From: Serinus canaria
Lineage: Eukaryota > Chordata > Aves > Passeriformes > Fringillidae
Reading direction: 5' to 3'
Length of the DNA: 64,000 bases
Assembly (NCBI RefSeq): GCF_022539315.1
Contig: NC_066316.1
Coordinates: forward strand, 33,419,245 to 33,483,244
The notes under the pieces are model-generated. The model did no database searches, had not been told where the DNA came from, and saw only the letters and a program-made list of their open reading frames with translations. Of the stretch, positions 11,901 through 24,022 are shown one piece after another; the first letter of the stretch is position 1; each line of letters starts with the position of its first letter. Made by a program: the position numbers and the translations under genes.

Positions 11901-14820
11901 AGGCACTTTATTCTAAATGTTAGTCCTAATCCTCCAGGCAAATACTAACGGATTGTAGCAATTTGGGTAGTCATTGGAGCATAAAAAAATGAACTTTTTA
12001 AAATACCTAACGCTTAAAAAGCAAACAAACAAACAAACACAATAGTTTGCTTGTCAGAACACAAACAACTTCCCCACAAAACATCTGAGAAAGAATGAAA
12101 AGGCAGAAGCTTGGACAAATCCAGTTTAGTCATTGCGTGCGAGTCCCTGCCTGCAGTAGGAAATTTTGATGCTTTCCTATTTTTACTGACATGACTGCTG
12201 CTGCACCAAAGGATCTACAGAACAAGCAATATATACAGGAGGAGACAGATTGAGCAAACTGAAAAGCATTCCCTGTTTTCCTGCTCCAGGATAGAGGATG
12301 CCATAGCTGTCAGCGGATGGGTTAAACCAAAACTACTGAGAAACCAAAACGAGTGAAAAGCAATTGTAGAGACAAACATTGGCTATGTGACAGGGCAAAC
12401 ACAGACACAGAGCCGAGCTCCCCAGGTGAATGGCTCCATCTGCACCAGAGGAATGATGACACTATGCTGTGTGTGTTAACTCACCTTGTAGGAGGCAGAA
12501 CCCTCCTATTTCAGTCACAGCCACACGGGTACAACTCAAATTTTACTTGTCACCTGAACTTTCCCAAACTCCCCCTGAACACAGAAGAACACATTGTCTT
12601 GGAACCATTAAACAATTTTAATTAAGTGGTTGAAAACAAACAAGCAGACTGACCCACACATGCAACAAGACCCTAATTTCCCCAATTTTCATTACATTCC
12701 CTTTCTTCCCTACTTTCAGATGACGAAACTGCACAATTTATTCTTTCCTTTTTGGAATGGAATGCTTGACCACATTTAGACCCTGGACAGCAAGATACCC
12801 CAGCTAACACATCCTGGGAGCCACTGCCGAGGTCCAGGCAGTGACCAGAGCTGCACTATGGACCAGCCTGTTAGGACAGCTATCAAGCCCAGCATGACTT
12901 GACCTGGTGTCTTCAGAGCCACGTGTCCCATATCATCCTGCAGCTATCCTGGCTTCCAGAGGCTTTTACCCATGAACCTGGGGGAACAGGACATCAGATG
13001 CCCATGGAGTGCTGCACTGATACACACCTCCTGCCAAGTTTCCACTGGGAGCACTGGCCAAGGAGGCCAGACACAAGCTCAGGCTTTTCTTCAGGTCAAG
13101 CTATATACAGTAAGTGCAGAACAGAGCTTACCTTTGTCTAATGGTCAGGGCAGTCATTTGGGAGGAGAGTTCTGCTCTTGGTATCTGTACCAGAGATCAT
13201 TTGTAGCTTCTTTTACTCACTTAACTGCCTGAGCTTTGGTCTAAAATCTGCTGAGGGTGGGTACCCTCAGCCTAATGTGAGAAGTGGCACATGGTCCCAA
13301 TGAGCACCATCTGAGGGAGTCAAATCCATGTTTGGCCTGATCCAACTGGCTTTGTGTTAAAGGTGCTCAGATTGCACTGGGCCCTTCTGAGGGCTGCAGG
13401 ACCACGTCAAGCACTATCAGAAAAGCAAGTGCTTCTGAAGCTCCAGTCAGAGGTGTGCAGAATAGAAATCCAGACCTCAAAAAGAGATGGGCTTGATGAC
13501 TAAAGGATGGGAGGAGCAAAGTGTGGGCTTTGTGGCTTTGTATTTTGGTATTTCCAGTTTGAACACCTATGCCTTCATGGGGCTGAACCTGAAGCTCAAA
13601 GCTCACAGTTAATCTTGCATGTGTTACCAGATAGGAAGCATACCACGTAAATGAAAATGGCAAAGCACTGAAGACCAATCAATTGGAGACTTCACAGAGA
13701 AAATATTAATGAATTCTGTGTGCCCAATGTTTTTAATTGCAGTATTTGAAGATCACTGATGTCCTCTGATATCCTGAGCTTCAAAATCAAAATGTCGCTG
13801 GAACTATTTCTTGAATACTTTTCTGCCTTTTCCCTCTTTCTAGATGGAGAATTTTCATCAAAAATTTGTTGCTTACCTCAGACTTCATATTTATGCTGGC
13901 TCTGTATGCTAGAAAGGAGATGAGAGATATGAAGCATATTTTTCAAAATATATTTTCAATCACATAAGATACAGAATCATGTTAGTTACCTTTGTAACCT
14001 CAGCAAAAATGACAGATGATGTTTCTGGTGATAAAAGTGACCAGACATACTTGGTCACAGTCAGCTCTCTCAGCTCTGGAAAGCAGAGACAAACAGCTGA
14101 ACCACTGTTTTCTCTCTCCTTAGATGTAATTCTCATGTGTCAGTGTGGTGGCTATGTTAAATCACAGTCTCTCACAGGATATTATCATTAAAGAGAGGCA
14201 CATGGAAAACCAGTAATTGGTACCAAAACTTGATCCGTCATCCCTCTTGCTGGTAACTCAACAGATCCCCCATTTCCAGGCTTCATGAGATACTTCAGCT
14301 TTTGGAAAATGTTCCTGTACTCTGAGCTTGTGACACACATTTTGGTGTTAATCTCATTTTGCTGAGCTCATATCCTCACCTCAGTGCAGGCACTGGTGAT
14401 CACATTTTAAAGACAGATGCTTTAATGCTGGACATAATGACATAACAAGATCCCATGGCTAAGAAAGAGATTTAGGTAAGTTCAAACTGTAAAGCATGCA
14501 TATTTCTACTGTGAGGAAATGAAGCATTTAATTCAAGTTTGTGTCAATACTGATTTTTTTACACCTATCTCAAATGTTCTAGGCACAAACCAAGAACTGC
14601 CGGGTGATATTCTATGGTTTGTCCTATAAGGAAAGCTGAAAGAGATGAATATTTATAACCTCTCCTGGTTTTAAAATCTACCAGATCTTTGACCTGTGAT
14701 CAGAGTGCCAGCAAGTTTTTTGGAAGAGTTCTCTCCAACCTATTGTTTTCAGACTATTAAAATTGTGTAATTTTGAAAACATGCGCCTGTTTTTTAGTGT
14801 TTGCTCCACTTTTCCTTTCC

Positions 14821-14887
14821 TTTTTTTTTTTTTTTTCTGGGGGGGTGGGGGTGGGGGGCAGTGGGGAGGGACAGGGGAGGGAGAGGG
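14821..14887 (+). repeat. Poly-T tract followed by G-rich quadruplex-forming tract
   Basis: A run of 16 T (14821-14836) is followed by seven or more runs of three to seven G between 14839 and 14887, separated by one to three bases. This amply satisfies the usual four-run G-quadruplex pattern on the plus strand. Chance open frames across it arise from the low complexity. Confidence 0.9.
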
Positions 14888-17800
14888 AAGGACATGAAAT
14901 TAAAAACCCCCAACTTTCCCCAAAATATCTGCTTAAACTACTACACAACTTTGTCTACTTTGGATGCTACCCTGGGTTTTATGCATTCATTCTAAAATAG
15001 TACAAAGAATTTCTTACTATTGCTTAACTTTGATTTTGTTCTGAAAGGCAATTAAGTATCTTTTTTCAAAGATTTTCAGGTGACTTATTTCAGCAGTAAA
15101 AAGATCCTTCAACGGGAGCATGTGCTAAACATCTCTGCAGGCATTGCTTACTGTGTTAAGGATTTACTCAATATTTGAAAAAGTAGACACCTATTCTACT
15201 TTTTACTGTTTTTATTCTTAATTTTACAAATAGTGAATCAGCTCCCTCTGACATGGGACATATAACACTCTGTATTTAATGTTCAAAGTAAATAAACCAT
15301 CTGAACTAATTTCCCCTTTGACGTCCTATAATCTAAAGAAGTAAATGCATATCTTTTTCATCACTTCCTTCATATGGGGAAGAGCAGAAGGTAAAGATCT
15401 GTCCTACAAAGGAATCTGCAGACAACTGACTTTACAGCAAACCCCTAAAATGCATAATTCATTTTCCAAACAAGATCCTGCCAGACCTGGAGAGTTTGTA
15501 CCTAAAAACATCCTGATGTGAGTTTATCCAGCAAACTCATCCCATTATTATTCTGGGCCTAGTTTCCTAAGCTATTGAAAAAGTGTAATCATTGCATGTG
15601 TCTTCCCCTCATAACTTCTATGGACATGGCCAATTTCAATCACCTTTTAAGAGGAACAGAGATGTCAAATGTATTCAGTTCCACAAGGCTGTTAAACTGA
15701 AATGAGGAGAAGCTCCACTGGAAAATGGCAACAGTTTTAGACATCAGTAAATGTGAAATATTGTGGGAATCCTAGGTCTGGGACAGGTTTTGTTGGCATT
15801 TGCACTGTAGATCAGACGAGATCTACCCACAAGATAGAAAGTTATGGATTAGACCTCAGTAATGTTGCTGCCCACAAAACTGTTTTCTGTACAATGACTG
15901 ATATATTTTTACATTTTTTTTTAAGACAAAAGTGTTTGAGTAGTCCCAATCTGCTGCACACCAAATGGCTGCCTGCATCTGCCATCCAGGCTGCCTGCTA
16001 ATTCCAGAGAAAATATTGCCTCTGCCACCTGGGAATCACTGCTGCCATTCCATCTTCCCCACTTATTTAGGAGAGGACCTGGAGTTCTACTGCTGTGAGG
16101 CACTTCAACCCAGAAGCCTTTATCACTATGTCACACTCTGTGAGCAGGTCCCACAGCTGGTCTCCAGCCCTGCCTCCCAAAAACAGCTGGACAGCTAATC
16201 ACATGAGCCATAAAATCTCATGCAGTAATTTAATCACAATTATATTTGCATTATTTCATTACATTGTTATAGCTTTGGTTGGCTACTGGAATTCTGTGTC
16301 TCTACCTTCTTTTCTTGTAAGTGAAGTTCTCATCTGCCAGCTAAAAAACATACAATTATGCTTTATCTATAAGAACTAAAAAGCCACTCAAAACACACTG
16401 AATTGAAAAATCACAGTCTCTCTGTCAAGATTTTTCCTGGAACTGATAAATACTAGATAGACTGCAAGAGAAATTGAAAATAAACTTTAAAATATGGCTC
16501 TAAGAGCAAACCAATTTGGACAGTCTTATGGAAACTTAGAAAATCAAGCTCAAGCCACAGAGATTTAAAATAAAACGGCAGAAAGAGCAGATCCTTAGAT
16601 TCTGTAAACACATAGAACATAATATTTGTTTTGACTGAAAGATTTCCCACTATATTTTTAAAAATACATTTACTTACATAATACAAAATTGTATGTGCAA
16701 AGAATAATGTATATTTTATACCCTGAGATCATCCATCCCATCTCTCAGATGAAAACCAATTGCACTATATGCCTTAAATATTTTGTCACTAGAAGTTTAG
16801 CTAGAAAAACAAATGCCTAAAAATTTTATTGTTCAGCTCTTGAAAGAATTCTGGTTTTCATTACAGCAAAGAATAGTTATAAAAGCTGCATTTCAAAGAC
16901 TGTGTATGGTACCACAGACTGACATTAGGTACCTAAATGAAGCCCATGGTGAGAGTAAATCATGGCATATTTGCATCAATAGTCACTGGATATTTGCTAT
17001 CAATTGGAATGGAATTAAAGTCTCTAATAGCATCTAGAGCATGGACAGTCAAAGCATTAATCCTGCCATCACTTTCCTTCTTTTCTTGATTAGTTAAGAT
17101 GACATAGGAAAAGCCATCTCTGGCATTGGGAAGCCCTAGATATGTATGCAAGCCATAGTTTTTGTGATTCTAAGCAGGTCATACCAGAAAAAGCCCAGCA
17201 TATCAAGAGGTGGGCACTAGCCATGCAGCACCAAACATCCCAAAAATCTCATCTGTTTCTTCCAAAAACAAAGGTGGGCATGAGAAGAGAGATGGAAGAG
17301 ATTGGGTGCACACTCTGTGATCCGAGGTGCCTCCCTCCACAAGTAGCTGGCAAAGCAGGATACTTCAGCTAGAAAGGGCAAAGCAGAGCCAGGGAAAGGG
17401 AGTGATGGGAACCAGGCATGCTCAATAGCTATTTATTTCTACAGCTGTACAGGAAATTTCAGCTGTTGGCAGCCTGCCTTGGCAAGCCACACCTTGTCAC
17501 CCTTTCTGAGCAGACAGAAAAGAAAGAAGGGGAGCCAAGAGAGATCCCTCTGTGGGTTCAGCCACCAGTCCACCTGGAGCCAGCAGTATCTGAAATGTGA
17601 TGTTTGATACCTGCTTTGCTTTGCTTATAGGTTAGAGATTTCTGCTTCAGCCTCAAACTGGGGAATAGTTGTTGGCCTAAGTGCTGAAATGGCAAATGCT
17701 GGTAGGACTGTGAAACACATAGAAATGTTAGATGCTTTTCCTTCTCAGCATGGGAAAGAGCTCAGCTGAAGTACTCTGCCCCATTTGGACTACACACTTG

Positions 17801-20800
17801 AGAGATGGAGCCAAAAGGAGATAGCCCTGAGGGGAGCGATGAAAACTAATCTGAGGTTCAGAAAACCTGACATACAGGGAAAGACAGAATAAACAAGGTG
17901 TTAACACAAAAAAGCTGAGAAGAGACTTGAGAACAATCTTTGGTGTGTAAGGTTGCAAAAAGAAAAGGAGGAACAAACTATTTTCCAGGTCCAGTGTAGA
18001 CAGGATAACGAGCAATATGCTTCATTTGCAGAATGAGAAATCTGGGGAAAGGAATCCTCTAACAAAAAAGAAAACTAGACACTGGCAAGTTAGTCTGGAG
18101 AGCTCATTATGGGTGGTATTTAGGAACAGAGCAGACAGATTTGTATGACAGAGTGACGTTGGTTTAACGGATCCTTCCTTGGGACAGGGAGTGGACTTCA
18201 CAACTTTTCTGAGATCATAGCTTGAGAAAACTCTAAATGAGGTAAACTGTGTGTCATGGTCACACTACAGACCCCGAGACACCACGTGTGAATGAAAGTC
18301 AGCAAGGACTATGCCCTACCAAAAGGCCAAATGGATTCCTTGGCACTTCTGCAGAAGACTGTGGGTACTTCTTTTGGTCACATTCTTCTAATGTGTGTGA
18401 AACATTACCTATTGACACTCCCTTCCCTTTGCAATTTCCAAGTGATTTCTGCTTATCTGGGAGCTGATTCAGAGGACAGTCTTTGTTAGGTCACTGTTAG
18501 GGCCTCACTTGGCCTCCTTTCCCACGAGGGAGGAAGTGGTCTGGGAAAAAAAAGTCATATCCTCACAATAGTTGTTAGAAATCACAGCTTGTTTGGAGGG
18601 TCGAGACAAATCTCTTAAATCTGCTTCCAAATTTAGATTAACAGGGACACCGAGCATGTCTACAATATGCAGAGGCCTGGGATAAGAAATAGACTATTTC
18701 TTAGATAAGTCAAAAAAAGAGGACTAAAGAGAGCCATATCACACATACCTCCTGTATTTGTAAAGGAGCCAGGAGCCTTCTGGACACTCCCAGCTCAGGT
18801 GAATCCTCTTCTTCCATCAACGCCATACCAGCAGGACTCCTTCCAGGAAGGGCTGCCATGCTTTTCTGCCTGCTGGTGGAACAATGTCCTTGCCCTCATT
18901 CAGCTCTGCAGGAAGCACATTTTGGTGAGTGCTGCAGTTTAAGGAATGTAGGAATGTTAATTATTAGAGCTTCAAAAGATACAAGTTCCAGTGGGCTGGA
19001 CTCCAGAGCTCTGAATGAAATAAAAACCTGATTTTGATCTCCCCTGGCCCACAGTTTGGGATGTTATTGGAAAAAAATAATTGAGTAGACACACAAGAGG
19101 GTTTATCAGCACAAAACAACAGTACACAGCTTTAGGACATGGGGACATGTAGGAGCTGTTGTTGGGCAATATTCCTTATACAGACTTACCCCTTCACTGC
19201 TGTTAAGAAAATTCCACTGGAAGATTTCAGTGCTATGTTTACAGTGCTCTCCTTTAAAACAGATGTAAACAGATCCCCTCCTTCCCTACTGTTTGTTTGG
19301 AGTTCACATTTCAGTTCCTATGCTGTGACCATGTTATATAATGGGTGCCACTGGCATTCTGAATGCCATAAGCTAAAAAGAATCACTTAAAAATATATCA
19401 GAACTGAGTTTCTCTGTCTGGAGTTTCTCATCAAGTCCCACTATAGTTTCTTGCTGTTCCTCCCCTTTTGCAGAAGAATATGTAAAGCTGTTATTTTGCC
19501 TACCTCTCTGTCTGAGGAAGCCTGTGAGAGAAGCAAAAAACCTATGGGATATGTTCAACCTCTGGTTGCTGAAAAGGTGTGATTTGAGGCACTGGATGTA
19601 GGAAGAACAACACAAATACTTCTCCCACCTCTGGTTACACAGGTAAGACAGCACAATCCAGGGCAGAAGTTCAAAATTTGGTCTGTTATGCCCAGGCTCT
19701 TACTGTGGTACACATGGACAAAACCAGCTTGTTTAGGTTATGATTAGGATGATGTCATGACTCATCTAGTAAAATATGAGACCAGACAGTATCTAAAGGA
19801 ACATGAGGTGTCTGCACAGAAGGAAAGGGAGGGTAATTCATTCTCCCATGAGAGCTTCCATCACAGCTGAACACAGAAGAAAACAGTACAACCACATTCT
19901 GTACCCTCAAAAGCATTTTTTCATTGAGTGAGAGAAAAAAAACCACGTGAAGATGGACTTAGGCATGGATGCATGCCTCCTCCTAATAGAGGCAGACACA
20001 CGAGCAGCACACTGCCAGCACACTGGTGCAAGCTGTCTGAATTTCAGAAGGTGCCAATCTCCAGCTCCTTCTACTGTTCAGACACCCTTTTTTATGAACC
20101 ACAGAGGTGAAGTGGCTCCCATTTCTGAAGGTCAAAATCTCTGGTATTCACTGCTAGCATGTGAAATGCCTTCTCTCCTGATGGCTGCAGCATGTGTCTG
20201 AATGGATGTGGCACAAGGCAGAAGTACAAATCCCTAACTCTTGTTCTGTTTCTTATTTGCTGGATGGTCTGGGGCAAGTCTCTTCAATCTTCTGTGGCTC
20301 AAGTTCCCCATATGTGAACTGGTACTACTAATACCTCTCCAAAGTCTCTGCAAATGGATGTCTGAAAAGTTCTAGATACTGTAAGCAGTTTATTTCCCCA
20401 GCAGTTCTTAAAAATTGCATGGGACACTCTCACAAAAATAAAAGGCATTTAAAAGAAGTCAGGAAACTTCCAGCAGTTCAGATTCTAAGGAGAAGGAGTA
20501 AAGTCCAAACCTAAGAATCTGTCTAGTGAGAATGCAGAGTTTCTCATTTAATTAAAATACAGACAGCTAGCTCAAACTCCACTCCTTACCTCACTGCCTG
20601 TGACTAATTCACAACGATTCACTAGCACCCAAACAAGGGAGGATTTTCTGTGGGTAGGTAAAAGAAAAGTTTGAGGGAGGTCTCTCTGGGATCTATAAAA
20701 ACTATGCATATTACACTCTCAACAAGTTCCAAAAACATCAAGATTGAAAAATTGCATTTCAATACAGCCAAGAGTTCAAGTACTATAAAAGCACCATTAA

Positions 20801-23800
20801 AAGGTACATTTGTATTGCATCACTGAGGCAGAGCATCAAAGGATACACATTAGAATTTTACTTCACTGGCTTTACTTTACTTAATCTAGACATTGCTGTA
20901 TCCTGGCTGCAACCATCTCTTTATGACTTTGCCTTTACCATCCAAATATATACACAAAGTGCCAGAAGTTGTTTCAGTGGACTGCACTAAGAACATCATT
21001 CTTAAAAAAATAATAGTGCATACTTTGCATTTGACTGGATAATTACCTATGCAATTATGAATGAGTGTGCAATTGTGAAAACTAAAAGATTAGACTTAAC
21101 ATTTGCCAGCACAGGCTTTTGTAGTAGAGCTGGAATGAAAATCTTCTGTTCTGAAGTGAAAAACGATGAAATCAGGATTAAAGGGCATAGTTAATCAACT
21201 GCTGATGGTGGTAGTTCTATGGTCTCACCAAAAGAAAAAAACAAAAGCACTATTTTGGGGGCAGATTACACATCTGCTGTTTTGCACACAACACTGAAAA
21301 CCTGGAAATAAATCATCAGATCTGCTTTCTCTTATGGGAAAAAGTTTGAACCAGGGTTTTCAAGCACACAAAATATCTCTGCTAGTCACTGCAGTACTGC
21401 ATCCTGTTATGCCCAAGTTATTTTCACTAGAATTTCCTGCAAAATTGGAGCCTATGTGGTAATTCATGTTGTGTTCACCTGTGTATCCATTCCATCAATT
21501 TCTTAATGATATTTCTAACCAGTTTCTAACACTGGTAGACTTGTGAAAGATAGCCAAATTCCTCCTTTTTCTTCCTGAAAATAGACAGATGTGTAGAGAT
21601 GCTATCAGAGTCCTGGCTCTGAGAAAACTTGCAGTTGTGAGTTCAAGATATGAGAGAAGCCTCATGGGAGAAATCCCTTATATAAACACCCCACTGATGG
21701 GAAAAGCTTTGCCTGGGGCTCACATCCTCTTAGATAGTGAAAGTCAATCACCCATGAGACAAAAAACTATAGGAAACCAGGCTTCATTAGTTCTGCTGCC
21801 ACAAAATTTCCTTGTTAAACAAAATGGCTATTCCAGGATTTCTGAAGAAGAGCACTGTACTGTAGGCATGTGCAAGTCTGGATTTTTATTCCTTTTTCAC
21901 CCAGTACTTCTGTTTAATAAGCTGCAAGTTGTGTGCCTAACTCCCCAAAATGTCCAGTCTCACTGCCATCCACAGCAAGACAAATTGGTGACCTATGAAA
22001 CACATGAGAGTTGAGCAAAGGTTTGCACAAACAAACCATGACACAAATCTACTGAGAACAACAAAGAATGAACAATTTAAACTACTTGGCTACTTTGCCA
22101 ACACATGATGCCTGATTTTTAACAAGTAAATCTTTAGCAGAACATGGAGGGGGAAAAAACAACAAAAAAAGCCCGAAAGCAAGCTGCTCAGAATTTTCTT
22201 TTCAGCAGAATATATCTCCTATATTTTCACCAGTGGTTTTGCATGCCAAAACATCTGAAACAAGATTAATTATCAGAGAGCAAACTTTGAAAACATAAAT
22301 AAAAACCCCCAAGCCTATTTTAATGTGTCATAGCTGGTCAACTCAGAAATGTTGCATACAAAATCTTTAACTTTGATTTCTAATCAAGTGTTGTGAGTAT
22401 ATTTTTTGGCTTCTCGGAATTCTCACTTTGTTTGGGAGAGAAGGAAATTTAGTCACAAAAGTCTCTCTGTGCCCTTGATGACTGGCATTCTTCAAATATT
22501 AAAGCAAGTTACAAAACTGTAATAATCTCTCCTTCAAATTCTGGATTTCACACATACACACACAAAATACCCTCAACATCCTGGAAAGCTTCTGCTATTG
22601 TGATTGCACCAACATTCACAAAAACAACCTGGAGACTTGGACCAGGGTGAAAGAATTGGATCTTTTCTGCTCTCCAGTATGATCAGTCTGAAAAAGTAAG
22701 GCTCAGCAGTCTTCTTCCCTGGTGTTAGTATAGATATATACTGGTTTATATTTTTCAGGTCTGTTTCAGGAAGCAGGCTACAGAATTTAAAGAAAAACAA
22801 CCTAAATTCATCTCAAACCTAATGGACAATCACCATAAACCTCACCTGACTTCAGTTCAAAAGCCAGAAAATGGAAAGGGTGAATGTGACCACAGACCAC
22901 ATATGAAATATTCAAATTGGTATGGAGAGAGATCCATTCACTGGGTCTGGAGAGCAATTGCTTGAAAGATTTACTAATTGTCCCACACTTCTTATTTTTT
23001 CATCCTTTTCTTATATTTTTTTTGATTTTTCTTCACAAAGAAATTATAGTCTGTGAAGGTCTGCAGTCACACAAATCAAAAGTTCCTCAGTTTAGTCTCT
23101 AGTCTATATTGTTCCCACTTAGTAGGTTGACAGGAAAACACTTAATGGCTGCAGCCAGATTAATACTGCTGTAGATTAATGTTTTCCTTACTCTTAAGCC
23201 TCACTTAAACCAAGTCTTGATCTTTACTCTTTTAAATCCTCTTTGTTTCTCGCAGCCCTTTTAAAGTAAAATCCCCAAGATCTTTCTCTTTGCACCTTAA
23301 AAGTTGATTCAGTTTGCTACCTCCATCATTTCCAGTTTATTTCCTTACCATGAGAGCTGCTATGTGTTTTCTCACAACTTCTTCATGTCCAGTTTTCAGT
23401 TCTGTCCACCCAGGTTTTAAGTGACTGGAGGAATAACAGAATGCAGGAGGTAACAGAGGACCACATGAGCTACAAGAAACACTGATAGTGGGAAAACACT
23501 GAGAATTCTCTAATGCAAGGAATACCTGCTGATTTTTTTCTAGCTTGGCATGCCATTGCTACTCTATGCCTCACAGAATGCTCTGCCCCATAAGCAAGTT
23601 TTCATGTCCTGTGCAGAGCTGACTGGAATTACTTCAATTAAATGCAATTTTCCATTGAATGGACATGTTTAGATAGGGGATTTTACCATGGGTCTCTTGA
23701 ATCCCAGACAATTACAGAGTCTCAGATGATATATACATACCTCTCTTCAGTGTTTACAGATTATTCATCAAGCCATTTTGCAATTATTTTTTTACATTGT

Positions 23801-23867
23801 TTTCTTTTTTTCAGCACCTTCAGTGAATTGCATTGATATATTCTGTAATCAATCTTTGTCTGTAACT

Positions 23868-24022
23868 CAGTGGTTGAGTCACCAGCCCTGCAGATATTTA
23901 ATAGATGTGTAGACAGGGCATTTATTAGGGCCATGATTTAGTGGTGGACTTGGCAGTGCTGGGTTAATGGTTGGATTTGATCATCTTAAGGGTCTTTTTG
24001 AACCTCAATGGTTCTGTGCTTG
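23868..24022 (+). mobile_element. CR1 LINE 3'-end remnant
   Basis: The plus strand matches the CR1 3' tail: GTGGTTGAGTCACCAGCCCT with small changes, CATGATTTAGTGGTGGACTT, GGCAGTGCTGGGTTAATGG and TTGGATTTGATCATCTTAAG, ending in a degraded GGTTCTGTG terminal repeat. It is strongly 5' truncated, as most CR1 copies are, and has no coding capacity. Confidence 0.9.

Larger units (their letters stand above)
8311..23867. other. Intergenic sequence, central part
   Basis: Mostly unique sequence of moderate AT content without a recognised gene. It contains the inverted repeat at 8943-8998, a (CAAA)4 run at 12022-12037, the poly-T/G-rich tract at 14821-14887 and a small hairpin at 15178-15204. The longest open frames (11283-11720 minus, 21589-22014 plus) show no family signature. 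Confidence 0.75.

Noticed and set aside
21589..22014. 141-codon plus-strand open frame
   Set aside because: No recognisable domain, no splice or promoter context, and ordinary base composition. It is consistent with a chance frame in intergenic DNA.
22551..22566. Short CA-rich microsatellite-like run
   Set aside because: Too short and interrupted to be a meaningful microsatellite. Similar runs occur near 28611 and 37690.
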